A DNA stretch of 64,000 nt from Amaurobius ferox (GCA_951213105.1 OX578152.1:97276568-97340567), one strand, 5' to 3'. Counted from the stretch's first letter, positions 22,490 to 33,134 are shown. Translations and numbers: made by a program. The notes: generated by a model from the letters alone, not told the origin.

Positions 22490-23330
22490 ACCACTGCTTT
22501 TTATTTCCATATTGAATAGAGAAAGTATTGTTTACACAAAGATATTCGGATTTGAGATTTTGATAGAAACGCACGTTTTTAAACCTCCTAAACCCATATC
22601 GAACACTTTCGAAAAGATATATTAGTGTGTATGTATGTGTGTAGTGTGGACACAATAACATCAGAAGACCAAATACTCTTATTAATCTGAAATTTTATGT
22701 GTTACAAAAATAAAAACTATAGATAGAATATATTGTAATTGTATTCGTATGATTGGAACTTCAGTTAGCCGAAATTTAATATATGGACGCGATAATTCAA
22801 GAACGAATGCTCATACGGATATGAAATTTTTAATGGTGATATATTGTTGTTGTTGTTGAAACCCAGACCGTCCGACCTACCAGGAAGGTGTAAGGTAACT
22901 GTTTGGACGGTCGGGAAGTGCTACCCAATTTAGACCGGAAACCAGTGGGTGAGGCATCCACAGGGACCGTACCCTCCTTCCCCTACCACCAACCTCTCGG
23001 AAGGACTTTCGGACCCACATGTTTAACGTGATCGTACTCCGCATGAACACGGCGGCAGTTTTGGCAGTGGCTGGAATCGAACCCGGGCCTACCGAGTGCA
23101 ACTCCAGCGCGCTAACCAATGGGCTACCGCGCCCCAATGGTGATATATTGTGTAACAATTGGAAGTAGATTGAATATGTTTTTGATTCTTATGAGTAGAG
23201 TATGATTTGTTTAAAATTCCAAGTTTTTCATAGCATAAGACAATCAAAGGAGTTTCATTATTTTCTATGAAAAGCAATGTTATAAATAGTCAGTAGATAA
23301 AACTATATAGTTTCATATTTGTCATGTTAT
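22490..23330 (+). repeat. Decayed F1 copy split by a SINE
   Basis: 22505-22640 follows the F1 5' region (GAAAGTATTGT, GAGATTTTGATAG, GCACGTTT, ATCGAACA.TTTCGAAA, GTGTGTATG) with many substitutions. The SINE at 22847-23135 interrupts it. The right limit is uncertain. Confidence 0.5.
22847..23135 (-). mobile_element. Full-length tRNA-derived SINE (family S1)
   Basis: The minus-strand head at 23135 reads GGGGCGCGGTAGCCCATTGG and has an A-box-like TGGTTAGCGCGC and a B-box GGTTCGATTCC. The body contains AACATGTGGGTCCGAAAGTC and CCTTCCGAGAGG. The tail reads GTAGGTCGGACGGTCTGGGT followed by (CAA)n. The 15-bp target duplication AATGGTGATATATTG flanks it exactly (22832-22846 and 23136-23150). A/B boxes imply RNA polymerase III transcription; mobilisation would depend on a LINE in trans. 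Confidence 0.9.
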
Positions 23331-23392
23331 GCATGTAAAAAATGTCAAAATAGTATGTATCTAAATGCATCGGCTTGACTGACCTGTTGCCA

Positions 23393-23393
<1 letters not shown>

Positions 23394-23466
<73 letters not shown>
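23394..23466. repeat. (TA)n microsatellite
   Basis: Long uninterrupted TA tract immediately left of the hAT element end. The matching tract follows the other end at 27489. Confidence 0.95.
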
Positions 23467-23469
<3 letters not shown>

Positions 23470-23861
23470 GGGTGATTGTGTTCCGGAATTTCCGGAAATT
23501 CCGGAAATTTTAACTTGCCACTTCCGGGATTTTTTATGAAATTGACATTTAAATTTTTTTTTTTTTTTTACAGTTTTTTTCTGCTAAATTTTTTTTTTCT
23601 ACGATTTTTTTTTTCTAAAATCCAGGTATGAGATTCTTCCGCTTTTCGGCGGAATTCCGCTTCCTTGCTTTTCCCCAAAAATGTCCGCTTTTTTGTTTTG
23701 CTTTTATTCCAAAAAATCCGCTTTTTCTGAAAAATTCAATTTTTTTTAAATAAATTTTTTTCCTCAAAGTTCGGCTTTTCAAAGAAAATCGCAGAGAGGT
23801 TTCAACCAGAGCAATTATCGTAATTGAGTTTCGGCCTACGACTGATGAGCGTTGTCTGCCT

Positions 23862-24002
23862 CCGTTTTTCAGACGCTGTGTGCGGAGGAGGGGGGGGGGG
23901 GGTGAAAGAATAAATGTAGCTTGTCACACGAGAACGCAGACGTTCTCGTATGACAAGCTATATTTATTCTAGTACTCCCAGCACGCAGCGTCCAAAAAAC
24001 GG
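23862..24002. repeat. Large two-tier hairpin
   Basis: The inner arms 23908-23936 and 23941-23969 (GAATAAATGTAGCTTGTCAC and on) pair with only a couple of mismatches around a 4-nt loop. The outer arms CCGTTTTTCAGACGCTGTGTGC (in two parts from 23862) and GCACGCAGCGTCC..AAACGG (23981-24002) also pair. A poly-G run (about 23887-23902) sits in the left arm. Confidence 0.85.
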
Positions 24003-24256
24003 ATTGCAAACAAAGTTCGTCTTTCTAACCCGGAAGTGGAGGCATAAAATCCCCCACAGAAGGGGATTCAAAAACAAGTCGTAAATTTTTAGTCTCCGTA
24101 ATCACCGTGATGTATGTCCTCATATATGTCATTAATATATATGTTGTCATTGGACTCAAAGGGGAAATAGAGGAAAAATCTTCGCGCAGCACTTGAAAAT
24201 CTTTGTTTTACGTTTACCCTTTTCATAGCAGTATATAATTTTTATAGATACTAGTG

Positions 24257-25895
24257 CAGAGATGCCAACTTTTACGGATTTTCAGTAGTTTGTACGGATT
24301 TTTACTTCATCTTACGGTTTTACGGACATTACTCCTAAGACTACGGAAAATCCCAAGAAATCCATGCATCCCACCATTCAATTCATATTCCCTGCTTTGT
24401 TGAGAGTCCAAAATTATCAGTTTGCATCCATTTTCTTCTTCTATTGATTTCATATCGGAGCAATAGACCTAATTTATTTTTATAGTGCGAGTAAAATAAA
24501 GAAATATTTTACTAAACAAATTATATTTCTCTTAAAGTATAAGATTGCGCAATTCAGTCTTTATTTTCGAGCTTTGATGAGAGTACGCAATTGCCTTTTT
24601 CCATCCATCTCCATCCCCTTATTATTGCAAATTAACTTTACTAAACTAACTTATTTTCATATTTTGGTTGACTATAAAGTTTACCTTTTTAATTATTTTT
24701 ATATAAATAGTACGATCGTGAATTTTTTCTTTTTTTTTTTTTTGCGGTCGTTGCCAAGAGAACGCTATTATCATTTTGCAACGATCTCCTTCTCCCTATT
24801 GTTGCACATTAACTTGACTAAACTAGTTTATTTTCATATTTTTGTTGATTATAAAAGCTAATTTTTAATTATTTTATATAAATAGTACAATCGTGAAATT
24901 CAGTTTTTTTCTTGTTTCTTTGCGGATCGATCTCCTTCTCCCTATTGTTGCACATTAACTTGACTAAACTAATTTATTTTCATATTTTTGTTGATTATGA
25001 AAGTTAATTTTTTAATTATTTTCATATAAATAGTACGATCGTGAAATTCAGTTTTTTTCTTGTTTCTTTGCGGCCGTTGCCGAGAGTACTTAATTATCCT
25101 TTTCCATCGATCTCCATCTCCCTATTGTTGCACATTAACTTGACGAAACTAGTTTATTTTCATATTTTTGTTGATTATAAAAGTTAATTTTTTAATTATT
25201 TTCATATAAATAGTACGATCGTGAAATTCAGTTTTTTTTTCTTTGCGGCCGTTGCCGAGAGTACTCAATTATCCTTTTCCATCGATCTCCATCTCCCTAT
25301 TGTTGCACATTAGCTTGACTAAACTATCTTATTTTCATATTTTGGTTCATTATAAAGGCTAATTTTTTTAATTATTTTTACATAAATAGTACGATCATGA
25401 AATTTAATTTTTTCTTTTCGCGGGCGTTGCCGAGAGTACGTAATTATCCTTTTCCATCCATCTCCCTATTGTTGCACATTAACTTGACTAAACTATCTTA
25501 TTTTCATATTTTGGTTCATCATAAAGACTAATTTTTTTAATTATTTTCACATAAATAATACGATCATGAAATTCAATTTTTTTTTTCGCGGGCGTTGCCG
25601 AGAGTACGTAATTATCCTTTTCCATCCATCTCCCTATTGTTGCACATTAACTTGACTAAACTAGCTTATTTTAAATATTTTGGTTGATTATAAAGGTTAA
25701 TTTCTTAATTATTTTCACATAGATAGTGCCATTCAGTTTTAATTAACTCAGTTAAGTTAGCAAAACTACATTTTGAATTTATTCTAAGATTTTAAAATAT
25801 ATATTTTCAATATACTTAAACGATGCGGTTTTACTGAATACTACTGAAAACATCTGATTCTTCTACTGATGACTCTTTTCAGAGGTTGGCATCTG
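24257..25895. mobile_element. Nested non-autonomous hAT element carrying a tandem array
   Basis: The left end is CAGAGATGCCAACTTTTACGG (split here as CAGAGATGCCAACT and TTTACGG). The right end AGAGGTTGGCATCTG is an inverted match with a 2-base gap. Flanks TACTAGTG (24249-24256) and TCCCAGTG (25896-25903) share 6 of 8 bases, consistent with a decayed 8-bp duplication. Both subterminal regions contain TTTCAGTAGT-type blocks. There is no transposase; the interior is mostly the repeat array at 24570-25740. Confidence 0.7.
24570..25740. repeat. Tandem array, about seven units of 145-185 bp
   Basis: The anchor TCTCCCTATTGTTGCACATT recurs at about 24791, 24937, 25117, 25292, 25461 and 25629, with a diverged first unit near 24607. 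Units also contain GTTGCCGAGAGTAC, TTGACTAAACTA, TATTTTCATATTTT.GTT and TAAATAGTACGATCGTGAAATT. Confined to the nested hAT element. Confidence 0.85.
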
Positions 25896-26275
25896 TCCCA
25901 GTGGAAGTATATTTTAATATTCTTTGAAATAAACTTATTAAAATATCTAAAGCTTTTTCTGCCACATTTTTATGAATATATATTTTTGAACAAAATAAAC
26001 ATTTTCTTTAAAACACACATAAGATACTGCCACCAAATTTTATTTATGTGTAGACACTAGACAATGTACATTTTAATAATACATGATAATTTTATAAATG
26101 TGTTTAAAAATATACTGCACTTTAAGAACAAAAAATTTGTATTTTGTCAATTGTAAAAAAAATTGTTTTTTGTGAAATTAAGTTCGCAAATCCTGGTTAT
26201 TGTTATAATGATTTAAATTCAGCAAAACTTGCAAAATAAAAGCATGAGTTATTACAGATAACAAACGCAAGCATG

Positions 26276-26563
26276 TGGGCGCGGTAGCCCTGTGGTTAGC
26301 GCGCGGAGGTTGCACTCGGTAGTCCCGGGTTCGATTCCCGGCGCTGCCCAAACTGCCGCCGTGTTCACGCGGAGTACGATTACGTTAAACATGTGGGTCC
26401 GTAAGTCCTTCCGAGAGGTTGGTGGTAGGGGAAGGAGGGTACGGTCCCTGTGGATGCCTCCCCCACTGGATTCCGGTCTAAATTGGGTAGCACTTCCCGG
26501 CCGTCCAAACGGATACCTTACACCTTTCTGGTAGGTCGGACGGTCTGGGTCGAAGAAGAAGAA
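26276..26563 (+). mobile_element. Full-length S1 SINE with (GAA)n tail
   Basis: Head GGGCGCGGTAGCCCTGTGGT, A-box-like GGTTAGCGCGC and B-box GGTTCGATTCC. The body ends GTAGGTCGGACGGTCTGGGT, then a GAA repeat instead of CAA. Flanking AGATAACAAA..AGCAT on both sides (26257-26275 and about 26564-26580) is a target duplication with a short indel. Inserted within the hAT element at 23467-27488. Confidence 0.85.
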
Positions 26564-26654
26564 GAAGATAACAAAAGCATAGTTTAGAATTAATATGATG
26601 GAATGCGTTAAAATTAAATTTGCTCATGTATTTAAACAACCCTGTTCTTAAACG

Positions 26655-27290
26655 CAATTGCCAAATTTGCATTTTCTAAATATAATAGAATTAAATAATT
26701 TTTCCGATGTAGTTGCATATAAGATGAAATATGGTTTGGCAAACACTCTTCAAAACAGGATTGTTGAGACATTGAAGAAGGTAAAATTCTCTTTGAATTT
26801 GTATGAAAGTACAAGTAGATCATTCAAAAGTATACTTACTGTACTTGTTCAATATTTTTGTCCTGAACAAAATTATGTAGTTATTCAACATTTAGTTTCC
26901 TACTGCTGCCAACATTTACAATCAGTTGGTAGAGTTCATAGAAGCAAATGAGATATCTTGGGTAAACTTGGTCAGCGTGCTTATGGATTCTTGCAACACT
27001 ATGCAAGGAACTAAGAAAGGAGTTGAAACTTTGATAAGGACAAAAAAGGCTCCACATCTTTTGGACATAGATGGGGATGTATTTAAACACACTGTAAACA
27101 ATAGAGCTAAACGGTTTATCAAGCCATTTAATATGTACATTGAATCTTTATGTGATAACATGCATTTTGATTTGAAAAGTGCAGATAAATGACACTTGTT
27201 TTTAGAAATATGTACTGTCTTAGAAATAGATCAACTAGCTCCCCTATCACGACCTTCGCATGTGGATGTATGTCTTATCTGCTATCGATC
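26655..27290 (+). pseudogene. hAT transposase remnant
   Basis: The frame from 26658 gives FSLNLYESTSRSFKSILTVL then VQYFCPEQNYVVIQHL, the hAT block usually read as F-D-E-S-T-D...L-x-V-x-x-R-Y-x-x-x. The D of the F-D-E-S-T motif is Y here, so a catalytic-region residue is lost. A second frame (26926-27192) continues with ISWVNLVSVLMDSCNTMQGTKKGV, matching the D-G-x-x-x-M block, then HLLDIDGDVFKHTVNNRAKR. A stop follows at 27190 and traces (LEIDQLAPLSRPSHVDV) continue to about 27290. The N-terminal zinc finger and C-terminal dimerisation region are not visible. Confidence 0.7.
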
Positions 27291-27485
27291 GGATAGTTTT
27301 TTTTTTTTTTTTTGTGGGATGCACTATTAATTTTTTACTATTCTTTTATGTCCAGAATATACCAAGAATTGCACAATATTGCGTAAATTGCAAAAATATT
27401 GAGAGTGAATTGCAAAAATATTGCATAACTTTTCAGGAAATTTCTTTGTATGTTCAGGAAATTGGACTTAGACTCACAATCACCC

Positions 27486-27588
<103 letters not shown>

Positions 27589-27602
27589 TTTTTATTTATT
27601 TT

Positions 27603-27643
27603 GCTTTTTATTATATATATATATATATAATAAAAAGCAATGT
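27603..27643. repeat. Perfect 40-bp hairpin followed by a CTGT-rich motif
   Basis: TTGCTTTTTATTATATA and its reverse complement surround a TA core, followed at once by TGTCTGTGTGTCTGTC. The design (terminal foldback, then CTGT repeats) matches the 5' ends of F1 and of the 1.4-kb units at 50-57 kb. It may mark the 5' end of a further non-autonomous family reaching towards 28.3 kb. Confidence 0.6.
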
Positions 27644-28368
27644 CTGTGTGTCTGTCTTATACACTATACGTTTCGCGATCGTTTGGAGAGCTACGAAATT
27701 TGGCAATCGGAGACCTGGGGGGGGGGGGAGGTGGCACGTAAAAACCGATTTTTAAAATTTTAATTATTTTTTTTTTGTTATTTAATGTTTTATGCGATTT
27801 CGACCGTTTTTTGCCCTTTTTGCCTTTTTTTCTCCACGATCCAGTCGTCGTAGAAAAAAACAAATCACACCACCGGAAAGAGCAGACAATTGCGAGTAAA
27901 AATATATCAATTTTAAATTTTTTTAAAGATTTTAAAACAAGAGTCACTTTTGGCTCAAAAAAACGATTTTTTGTTTTTAAATTCTCGCATAGTAAAAAGT
28001 ACTCATAATTTCGACTAATAACTTACATTTTTAGAAAGCTCAAACATATGGCTTTCTTACAAGGCCAATCTGGTCAAGAAATAATTAAAATTGGCCGCTG
28101 GATCGGAATTTTAAAGAAGTCATGATTTTAAAATTCATCACCGGGCGAAAGAAGTTCCCATTTCCCATCACCCGTTTCCCCCAAGCACGCGTTTCAATGG
28201 CGCCGGTTTGTGTCTAGGTGGAGGTAACGTCACGGTTCTAAATATGCATAGCGATGAGTGGGACAATAAAAAATCGAATTAGTGTTTGCTTTCCGTTTCC
28301 CGCGGATTTTTTTAAATGAATTAAGAGCTTAGCATATGTATTATAGAAATTATTATATTTATATTTTA
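27644..28368. other. Unassigned, possible body of a repeat starting at 27603
   Basis: Contains a poly-G run (about 27717-27729), poly-T tracts and a more G+C-balanced stretch at 28140-28260. No coding frame of note and no second terminus found. Confidence 0.35.
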
Positions 28369-28369
28369 A

Positions 28370-28545
28370 ATGATGGAACGATATGGATTTTTTAAATGGA
28401 TATTTTAATTTGTGGATATTTTAAATGGATTTTTTAATTTATGGATATTTTAATTTTATGGATATTTTAATTTTATGGATATTTTAAATGATGGAACTAT
28501 GGATATTTTAATTTTATGGATATCTTAAATGACGGAACAATGGAA
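28370..28545. repeat. Short tandem repeat, TGGATATTTTAA-type
   Basis: TGGATATTTTAATTTTA and TGGATATTTTAAATGATGGAAC alternate about eight times with a period near 17-35 bp. Confidence 0.75.
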
Positions 28546-28603
28546 TGATGGAATGAGGATGATGGAATTAAGAGCTTAGCAAATGGTCCTTTTAAATTGT
28601 AAA

Positions 28604-28797
28604 TTAGCGCGCGGGAATTGCACTCGGCAGGCCCGGGTTCGATTCCCGCCACTGCCCAAACTGCCGCCGTGTTCAGGCGGAGTACGATCACATTAAACAT
28701 GTGGGTACGTAAGTCCTTCCGAGAGGTTGGTGGTAGGGGAAGGAGGGCACGGTCCCTATAGATGTCTCTCCCATGGGTTCCGGTCTAAATTGGGTGA
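28604..28797 (+). mobile_element. S1 SINE, truncated at both ends
   Basis: Begins inside the tRNA-like head at TTAGCGCGCGGGAATTGCAC, keeps the B-box GGTTCGATTCC, and stops at AAATTGGGTG before the conserved tail. Lies 31 bp before another S1 copy. Confidence 0.8.
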
Positions 28798-28828
28798 ATA
28801 AAAAGAAAGTTATAGAGATTGTCGAGGA

Positions 28829-29078
28829 GGGCGCGGTAGCCAAGTGGTTAGCGCGCGGGAATTGCACTCGATAGGCCCGGGTTCGATTCCCGCCACTGCC
28901 AAAACTGCTGCCGTGTTCACGCGGAGTACGATCACGTTAAACATGTGGGTCCGTAAGTCCTTCCGAGAGGTTGGTGGTAGGAAAAGGAGGGTACGGTCCT
29001 TGTGGATGCCTCCCCCACTAGGTTCCGATCTAAATTGGGCGGCACTTCCTGGCCGTCCAAACAGTTACCTTACACCTT
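28829..29078 (+). mobile_element. S1 SINE lacking the last tail segment
   Basis: Head GGCGCGGTAGCCAAGTGGTT, B-box GGTTCGATTCC and full body, ending at CCTTACACCTT. The GGTAGGTCGGACGG tail and CAA repeats are missing. Any reading frame through this SINE is incidental. Confidence 0.85.
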
Positions 29079-29138
29079 GAGTTTGCCACGGTCAGAATTT
29101 TCAAGGGTAGCGAGCAGGCTGGTCGCCAATGGCGGCTA

Positions 29139-29140
<2 letters not shown>

Positions 29141-29170
<30 letters not shown>
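29141..29170. repeat. (TA)n microsatellite
   Basis: Pure TA run downstream of the SINE pair. Confidence 0.9.
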
Positions 29171-29176
<6 letters not shown>

Positions 29177-29480
29177 AAACATTTTAATCGTAAATTATGC
29201 ATGAACTACTGTATGAACAAAAAAACCCATCTCTAGCATATCTGTTACAAATGAGTAACTATAGACCAAGACTAAGGATAAAAATAGAAGGTAACATATC
29301 ACTACAATGGAAAGGGGGATGAGAAGAATATTAGGATACAAAATTCACAATTAAAAGTATATAAATATAAATAAAAATAAAAAGAAAACACGGCAAAAAT
29401 GAGAAAAGGCAATAATAATTAGCTCAAGATAAAAGATTAAGACATAGAGAACAATCAATTGAAACTACACAAAAAATGGC
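29171..29480. other. Unassigned sequence between a microsatellite and the Penelope-like element
   Basis: A-rich on the plus strand. It may be 3' flank of the minus-strand Penelope-like element, but no defined boundary or gene was seen. Confidence 0.35.
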
Positions 29481-29512
29481 GGTTAGTTCGAAATTGCATT
29501 CTCATCAGGACA
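29480..29512 (-). ncRNA. Hammerhead-like core near the Penelope-like element 3' end
   Basis: The minus strand reads CTGATGA, a possible GAA/TTC stem with a 6-nt loop, then GAAC and TAACCG. CGGTT upstream could pair with AACCG as stem III. The second core strand is GAAC, not GAAA, so catalysis is doubtful. Hammerhead motifs are known from Penelope-like elements, which supports the placement. Confidence 0.35.
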
Positions 29513-29541
29513 GCCATACAATTCGAATTAAAACCGATAGA

Positions 29542-29608
29542 ATAGCCAGTTTCTGACAATGGCGATAGTATTTAACTATAGACACCATTGGAACTGTCTA
29601 CTGGCTAT
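29542..29608. repeat. Stem-loop near the Penelope-like element 3' region
   Basis: ATAGCCAGT...CAATGG...ATAGT pairs with ACTATAG...CCATTG...ACTGGCTAT, an imperfect hairpin of about 28-nt arms. Confidence 0.65.
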
Positions 29609-29974
29609 TGGAAGGAGAAAAATAAATCAATTGAATTACAAATCAGAAAATTAATACCTCCTCGAACAGAAATATGAACTCAGAAGCAAAGTTACCACGT
29701 GTAAGTGGAAGAAGCGACTGAGCATTTCACCTCACTTTGTCAATGCGAGTGGGCACTGGAATGAATACATTTGAACGATACATAATATGTATGGAGACTT
29801 TCAAAAATAGTAATCAGTATAGGACTCAGGACAAGTGGAAAATAGTCATTCGAAAATAGTAAACAGTAATAGACTCAGGCCAAGTGGTAAGTTAGGTGAT
29901 AAGAATGGGTGAATTCTCAAAAATGAGTTATCCAATTAAAGATAAATAATGCATGTGGAAAAATATTACGTGGT

Positions 29975-31995
29975 ATATTTGAAATTATTAATAATATTAT
30001 TTACAAATACTTCCGGATATTGGTAATTTTGACAAATGCGTTTAAGATTATTGATGTGGAGAAAGTGAAACCGAGGATCAGAAAGTCGATGTATTCGAAA
30101 TAGCTGGTTTAAAATAATGTTTCTAAACAATTGAATAGAATTACAAGATTGGTATGATAGCAGCTTTATGATAGTGAAGTTGTAAGAATCTTTTTATCAT
30201 ATAGATTGGTGATTACATGATTATGGAGGGTATCTATATTTAGGTCTAAAAAGTTTACAGTTTGACTAACGCTAGGCTCATTAGGAATTAATTCTAGGTT
30301 AGATGGGTAAAAATGAATATTAATTGGTTCGGAATCATCAATGATAATACAAATTAAGTCGTCAACATATCTATATATAATATATGAATTAGAGTTAAAA
30401 TGACATTCATAATAATAAAGATATAAGTTAGCGAGTATACTACTACTACAGCCACCTTGTGGTACACCAGATGTTTGTAAATAAATGTTATCACCTTGGA
30501 TAATATAATTGTTGTATAACACAAAGTGCAAGAGCATAGGAAAGTTTTTGACATTAAATGTAACATTATTGGAAGATAGATAGTCAGAGAGATAATAACT
30601 TTATATAAATCTTTAATGACAATATTATTAAATAGGTCTTTAAAATCAAAGGTATGGAAACCAAGAATGTGTGGAAGCTTGCTAAGGTGATTTACTAAAT
30701 CAAAACTATTGTTTAAAATGAAATATCCGGAATTCCTAAATTTAAGAGATTCATTAATTCTATTTAAACAGTTAAGCAAAAACTTACTAGCTGTAGTAAA
30801 GGTATTATGTCCACAAGTGACTGTTCTAAAACTGAGAGGTGATTTATGGAATTTAGGAACCAAAGTAACATAAGGAAATTTAAAAAACTTACAATTAATA
30901 TTTAATTGTGTATATAATTTTAGCATTTTAGCTTTGATTTTGATAGACTGATTATTAATGGGTTTAAAAATGTGATTACTTTTTAAGTAATTCTGTAACA
31001 GAGAAACATAACATTTTTTACAAATGATGGCATAATTATTAGAAGCTTTATCTACATAAGTTATGACAAAATGTTGTTGTAGTTCTTTAATAGCAGATAG
31101 GAGTTGTTTATAAGGATACCTAGGCTTCGTTAATTTAATGTTTATAATAACATTTTTAAGTAGATGTAAGGTAGTATACTTCCATAGATGGAATGCTTCA
31201 ATAGGAATGGAATGTGAACAAGCAAGTTGATATATGAATTTATCAAAATCAAAAGATATAGACTGAAGAAGATGTTTAGGGTGATGGCAGAATGGAATGC
31301 GAAATTTAGACCCTTTATTCATAATATCCCTAAGTATATCATCCTGAACTATACTGAGATCCCCAGTAATAATGTGTCCATGAGAGGAGTTGACATAAGG
31401 GGCAAGATTTTTATTGCTGCATACACATGATGTAAGGTCATCGGAGTTTAATGTCTTGGAAACTTCATTGTAATTGTAAATAGTTCTACCAATTGGTAAA
31501 TTATATTTGAATGATATTTGTATTTTGATTTCTTTTACGGGTAACAAGTGCTGATGTTTTGCAAATAAATTATTGAAGTTAAGAGAATTAAGAATAGGGT
31601 GTTTAAAAGAAATTACACTGTAAGCTATTTTAGTATGTGGGTTTGGTGAATGGAGAAGGTGGTAATTTAAGAAATTTGTACGTGAAATAAGCAAATCATA
31701 AAAGAAATGTTTAAAATGCTCATGAGTTAATTTTAATTTTAAAAAATTAGTATAAACAATACTTAATTTGCATTTTCTGACTTTATATAACCAAGTTCTA
31801 ACAGGTAGAAAATTGAAAGTTTGAGAATAATTATATTGTAATTTCAAAATGTCTGCATTGTAATCAATAGTTTTACTTAAGTTACTTTTTCCTTTGCCAC
31901 GCTTATATCGCTTTTTACTAGGAGTTGATGACTTTGAATATTGAAAAAGATGTTTATATACTGAAGATTTATTAGAATTGTATTCAAAACTATTG
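29975..31995 (-). pseudogene. Penelope-like reverse transcriptase with one frameshift
   Basis: A basic linker (KKRYKRGKGKSN) leads into the RT. In order: YVDKASNNYAIICK, VTLVPKFHKSPLSFRTVTCG, FKDLFNNIVIKDLYKV, then after a 1-nt shift near 30600 TSGVPQGGCSSSILANLY (motif B) and YRYVDDL (motif C, about 30355-30378), VNFLDLNID, and past a stop near 30180 the thumb-like FRNIILNQLFRIHRLS and NLKRICQNYQYPEV. All polymerase aspartates of YVDD are present. Penelope RTs are related to telomerase RT and prime at nicks or ends. The few breaks suggest a recent insertion. Confidence 0.8.
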
Positions 31996-32023
31996 TTAAC
32001 TACATTATTATTATAAATTTGAT

Positions 32024-32512
32024 TTAAGCCATAGGGGAAGGGAGTTTTATATTTTTAATGTAATAATTTTCATATACTAATCTATCAGTGAGTGAAATTT
32101 TAATATTTAAAATATGAAGGGATACATTTTTAAATCCGTGTGTAGCAAAGTGCTGATATTCAAATTGATTTTTAGTAGGGAGATCATTAAAGACTTTATG
32201 GTAAAATTTTTTAATATGATCCCTGTGGACATTCATTCTCAGATGTAAAGGGTTGCTGGTTTGGCCAATATAGGATAAGTTACAAATAGTACAATTAAGT
32301 TTGTATATGCAATTAAAAACTTTGCAGAATTTTTGTGAAGTGGAATTATTATTAATTTGCGATGGATCAGCATAATGACAAGTTTTGCACCTAAGATTAT
32401 TGCATCTATTGAAGGAATATGATTTAGATTGAGAGTAGGTATGGTATTCTTCCAAATCGTCTATAACGCTTAATTGGTCAATGTTTGTCGATCTATAATT
32501 ATCCCAATTCAT
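32024..32512 (-). pseudogene. GIY-YIG endonuclease domain of the Penelope-like element
   Basis: 162 codons. A C-x4-C-x2-C cluster (CNNLRCKTC, about residues 38-46) precedes the nuclease. The core is CIYKLNC (the GIY strand, with C-I-Y), then LSYIGQT (YIG strand), LRMNVHRDHI (catalytic R and H positions), and LVYENYYI with the conserved E. The frame stops just after KLPSPMA. The neighbouring frame reads P-Y-G-L-N-Q at the same place, the usual end of this domain in such elements, and stays open into the RT. A single-base frameshift therefore separates the two domains. It may be a mutation, a sequencing error or, less likely, programmed. Confidence 0.75.
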
Positions 32513-32520
32513 AATAATAA

Positions 32521-33110
32521 TAGACCGGACACTAGGTAATGAATAAAATTTACATCACGAATTTTAATTAAAATTCCCAATATAAAACCCTTCAAAAACT
32601 ATTTTGTCAGGTACGAATTTCAAATTATAACTAATACCATAAAGAATTGAAACGAAATTTCGGAGAATAACAAAACAAGCGTAGTAGATAAGATCTAAAT
32701 GAGATTTTCATACGAAACATTCATAACTAGTCAAAATCTTCCGGAAAGGAAGATATACAAAGCCATTAATACGTATGTGTCTGACTAAATCCCTACAACT
32801 GCAGGCAAAAGAGGGCCACATATAGTGGAAATTCATGTCTAGATTAAAATGTAAAAATGAGCAATATAAGATATTGACGTCTGGGTTAACAAAAAGATAT
32901 ACAGAAATAAATAACACAAAAAAACACAATAAACTCTAATGCCTGCCGAGAGATGTCAGCACTATACACACACATAAAACGAGTTTGAGAATCGAGTGTG
33001 AAATCTACCAAAAAGAGCAATAACCCGCAGAAAAAATCATAAAAGCGATGAGAGAACTCAAGCCAAAATACACCATAATGCGAAATGTGAAGACATACCA
33101 AAATCAATCA
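32521..33110. other. Upstream (5') region of the Penelope-like element, no ORF
   Basis: On the minus strand this precedes the endonuclease. It may be 5' UTR or flank. No promoter motif can be defended. Confidence 0.35.
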
Positions 33111-33134
33111 AATATATATATACACTTTCTACAA

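Larger units (their letters stand above)
29480..32520 (-). mobile_element. Penelope-like element with N-terminal GIY-YIG (Naiad-like), nearly intact
   Basis: On the minus strand the order is GIY-YIG endonuclease (32512-32024), then reverse transcriptase (about 31995-29975), the reverse of the RT-endonuclease order of canonical Penelope. Endonuclease first, with a Cys cluster before it, is the arrangement described for the Naiad/Chlamys clade of permuted Penelope-like elements, which is abundant in some invertebrates. Only two frame breaks are evident, at about 32025 and about 30600. A hammerhead-like motif and a stem-loop lie past the RT, near 29487-29608. The 5' limit is not defined. Confidence 0.75.

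Noticed and set aside
26280..26350. Functional tRNA genes at the tRNA-like heads
   Set aside because: The A and B boxes are present, but the cloverleaf is not kept and the segment continues into a conserved SINE body with target duplications.
26292..26534. Frames through SINE copies (also 22877-23158, 28844-29080, 55530-55787) with VRKSFREVGGRGRRV
   Set aside because: These are incidental frames across the tRNA-derived SINE, identical wherever S1 lies in that orientation.
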